Part shown: in pieces, positions 62,482 to 64,000 of the stretch
Numbering within the stretch: the stretch's first letter is position 1
Layout of the letters: every line of letters starts with the position of its first letter
Assembly: GCF_028745735.1 (NCBI RefSeq)
Contig: NZ_JAQZSM010000013.1
Location: 1 to 64,000, forward strand
Source: Roseinatronobacter alkalisoli
Lineage (GTDB): Bacteria; Pseudomonadota; Alphaproteobacteria; Rhodobacterales; Rhodobacteraceae
Direction of reading: 5' to 3'
Length of the DNA: 64,000 bases
The notes under the pieces: model-generated
Told to the model about the DNA's origin: nothing
What the model saw: only the letters and a program-made list of their open reading frames with translations
Databases searched by the model: none
Program-made: the position numbers and the translations under genes

Positions 62482-63599
62482 GCCAGCAACGCCTGTGCTG
62501 CGTCGGGGGACAGCGCTTCGGGGCGTTCACAACTGGTGGCGATGTCCAGCACCTGGCCGGTTTCCGCAGCGTTCAGAATGGCGGTCATCACATCCACCAC
62601 ATGCAGCGAAAATTCCAGCGAACACCGGTGCGGCCGCCCGTCCAGAATGGCCAGCGCCATATCGGCCAGCCCTGCGGCGCGATAATTGGCCTGCACCCCG
62701 TCATTGGCACGCGCAAACGGGTGATCCCATGCTGTACCTGCCGAAGTGAACGCAGCTTTCTGGGTCATGCGCACTTCACCGCCAAAGAAATTGGGGTCGG
62801 GCACATGCAGGGTGCCATGTTCGCCATACAGTTCCATGGGGGCATGGCCGTGCTGCCAGACATCCCAACTGGCGCAATAGGTCACCTGCGCGCCCGAATG
62901 GAATTGCAGGATCGCATGTATGGTGGTCGGCGTTTCAACAGGGATTTTCTGCCCATAACGCGGCTGCGATGTGATGGTGCGTTCGGCCTGCGCACTCATG
63001 CTCATGGCGGTCACACGTTTGACCGGTCCCAGAAGCTGCACAAGGTTGGAAATGTAGTATGGTCCCAGATCAAGGATCGGCCCGCCACCCGGCTTGAAAA
63101 AGAAGTCCGGGTTCGGGTGCCACATTTCCATGCCGGGGCTTTGCACGAAACAGGTGCCCGATGTGATGGCCCCGACCCGCCCGTTGTCAATCAGATGGCG
63201 GGCAAGCTGATGCGCCCCGCCCAGGAATGTGTCGGGTGCGGACCCCACGCGCAGCCCCTTTGCCGCAGCCTTGCTGGCCAGGGCGCGCCCCTCATCCAAT
63301 GTCAGCACAAAGGGTTTTTCGGAATAGACATGTTTTCCCGCCTCCAGCACTTGCTGGGATACGGAAAAATGCGCGGCAGGCACGGTCAGGTTGACGATGA
63401 TGTCAATGTCATCCGCGGCCAGAAGCCCGTCAATGGTTTCTGCACGCAGGCTGAATTCACCCGCGCGGGCCTTCGCCGCATCTTCGGACAGATCAGCACA
63501 GGCGCGCATTTCAATGCCGCGAAACAGTGGGGCCAGGCGCATATATGCAGCAGAGATATTCCCGCAGCCCAAAACCCCGATACCAAGTTTTCTTGTCAT
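62478..63599 (-). CDS. Gfo/Idh/MocA-family oxidoreductase
   Basis: A 373-residue oxidoreductase: Rossmann VLGCGNISAAYMRLAPLFRG (about 9-28), NLTVPAAHFSVSQQVLEAGK and HVYSEKPFVLTLDEG (about 70-104, catalytic lysine in SEKP), then a C-terminal domain with PGGGPILDLGPYYISNLVQLLG (about 177-198, in two parts). It pairs with the second Gfo/Idh gene at 57593. AAGGGGCAAATC lies before the ATG at 63599, so the longer frame was not used. It should act on a sugar or inositol derivative. Confidence 0.88.
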   Translation of the reverse strand: MTRKLGIGVLGCGNISAAYMRLAPLFRGIEMRACADLSEDAAKARAGEFSLRAETIDGLLAADDIDIIVNLTVPAAHFSVSQQVLEAGKHVYSEKPFVLTLDEGRALASKAAAKGLRVGSAPDTFLGGAHQLARHLIDNGRVGAITSGTCFVQSPGMEMWHPNPDFFFKPGGGPILDLGPYYISNLVQLLGPVKRVTAMSMSAQAERTITSQPRYGQKIPVETPTTIHAILQFHSGAQVTYCASWDVWQHGHAPMELYGEHGTLHVPDPNFFGGEVRMTQKAAFTSAGTAWDHPFARANDGVQANYRAAGLADMALAILDGRPHRCSLEFSLHVVDVMTAILNAAETGQVLDIATSCERPEALSPDAAQALLA

Positions 63600-63609
63600 G
63601 ATTTGCCCC

Positions 63610-64000
63610 TTAGAACTGGCGGAAACTGGTGATGGACCGGCGCGCAAAACGAGCCAGGTCATTCGGGTTGTCGTGCTCCATCACGAACAGGCTGACCCCT
63701 GCGGCGCGCAATGCGGCCGTAATAGCAGGCCAGTCCATGGTGCCATGGCCGACATCGGCCCAGCCATCTTCATCTTCGGCCTCTCCCGCAGGGGCGATGT
63801 CCTTGACATGGGCCGCGGTGATGCGCGTTGCGTGGTCCTTGATCCATGCCAGCGGGTCACCCCCGCCGCGCACGATCCAGGCGATATCGGCCTCCCATTC
63901 CATTGACGGGGCGCCTTCCAACAGCAGCGCCATTGGGATTTCGCCCGTGGGAAGGGGCATGAATTCCCAATGGTGGTTGTGCCAGCCAAAGCGCAGGCCC
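63610..64000 (-). CDS. Sugar phosphate isomerase/epimerase, C-terminal fragment (cut by window edge)
   Basis: The minus-strand frame is open to the window end and ends at 63610, encoding at least 129 residues of a TIM-barrel isomerase. Near the window edge it reads GLRFGWHNHHWEFMPL, the family's YHNHDFEF metal motif, then WIVRGGGDPLAWIKDHATRI, AAHVKDIAPAGE and WPAITAALRAAGVSLFVMEHDNP. The start lies beyond the window. It is the first gene seen of the operon and lies 10 bp before the Gfo/Idh gene. Confidence 0.85.
   Translation of the reverse strand, partial: GLRFGWHNHHWEFMPLPTGEIPMALLLEGAPSMEWEADIAWIVRGGGDPLAWIKDHATRITAAHVKDIAPAGEAEDEDGWADVGHGTMDWPAITAALRAAGVSLFVMEHDNPNDLARFARRSITSFRQF

Noticed and set aside
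1-64000. tRNA, rRNA, insertion sequences, phage genes, CRISPR arrays, riboswitches
   Set aside because: Searched for by eye; no cloverleaf, transposase motif, regular direct repeat array or known aptamer consensus was found. Small or degenerate examples could be missed.

Overview
The window reads as a typical metabolic stretch of an alphaproteobacterial chromosome, most likely Rhodobacteraceae. This is judged from gene content and order (glpD-STPQUV-K, xylF-H-G-B-A with a divergent ROK repressor, many TRAP transporters, several roseobacter-like small proteins) and from high-GC coding sequence with ATGA or TGATG start/stop overlaps. No rRNA, tRNA, insertion sequence, phage gene or CRISPR array was seen. 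About 58 genes and two gene remnants are supported.

Layout. (1) 1-8988: glycerol regulon. glpD, glpS, glpT, glpP, glpQ, glpU, glpV and the first codons of glpK are on the minus strand; glpR is divergent, with two inverted repeats between glpD and glpR. (2) 9065-15951: a MarR regulator, a metallo-beta-lactamase-fold hydrolase, a TAXI-type TRAP transporter and a formylglycine-type sulfatase, probably uptake and hydrolysis of an unknown ester. (3) 15982-22522: seven tightly coupled minus-strand genes (CaiB/BaiF CoA-transferase, SMP-30 lactonase, DapA-like lyase, three-subunit FAD/[2Fe-2S] dehydrogenase, SDR), divergent from a class III aminotransferase that is followed by a decayed BKACE gene. 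(4) 24442-37821: aromatic or keto-acid catabolism. It holds an IclR regulator, a two-subunit intradiol dioxygenase, a remnant of a gamma-carbonic-anhydrase-like gene, a DctQMP transporter with a HbpS-like protein, a TetR regulator, and an operon of ThDP enzyme, FAD monooxygenase, FAH-family hydrolase, VOC extradiol dioxygenase and aldehyde dehydrogenase. The same palindrome precedes both the TRAP operon and the ThDP operon, tying them to the TetR protein. (5) 38352-44434: OmpA-like lipoprotein, Crp/Fnr regulator, several small proteins and two transglutaminase-like proteins. (6) 44540-46728: ChrA chromate transporter and a rhodanese-ChrB fusion. (7) 46963-64000: D-xylose uptake and catabolism (xylFHGBA, ROK repressor), an FG-GAP/UnbV protein convergent with a di-haem peroxidase, and a xylo-oligosaccharide operon (two Gfo/Idh oxidoreductases, aldo-keto reductase, GH43 beta-xylosidase, two TIM-barrel isomerases, the last cut by the window edge).

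No wholly new kind of system is obvious. The best candidates for undescribed biology are the region 3 operon, the TetR-linked aromatic pathway of region 4, the TAXI/sulfatase cluster of region 2, and the asymmetric ATP sites of the glycerol importer.
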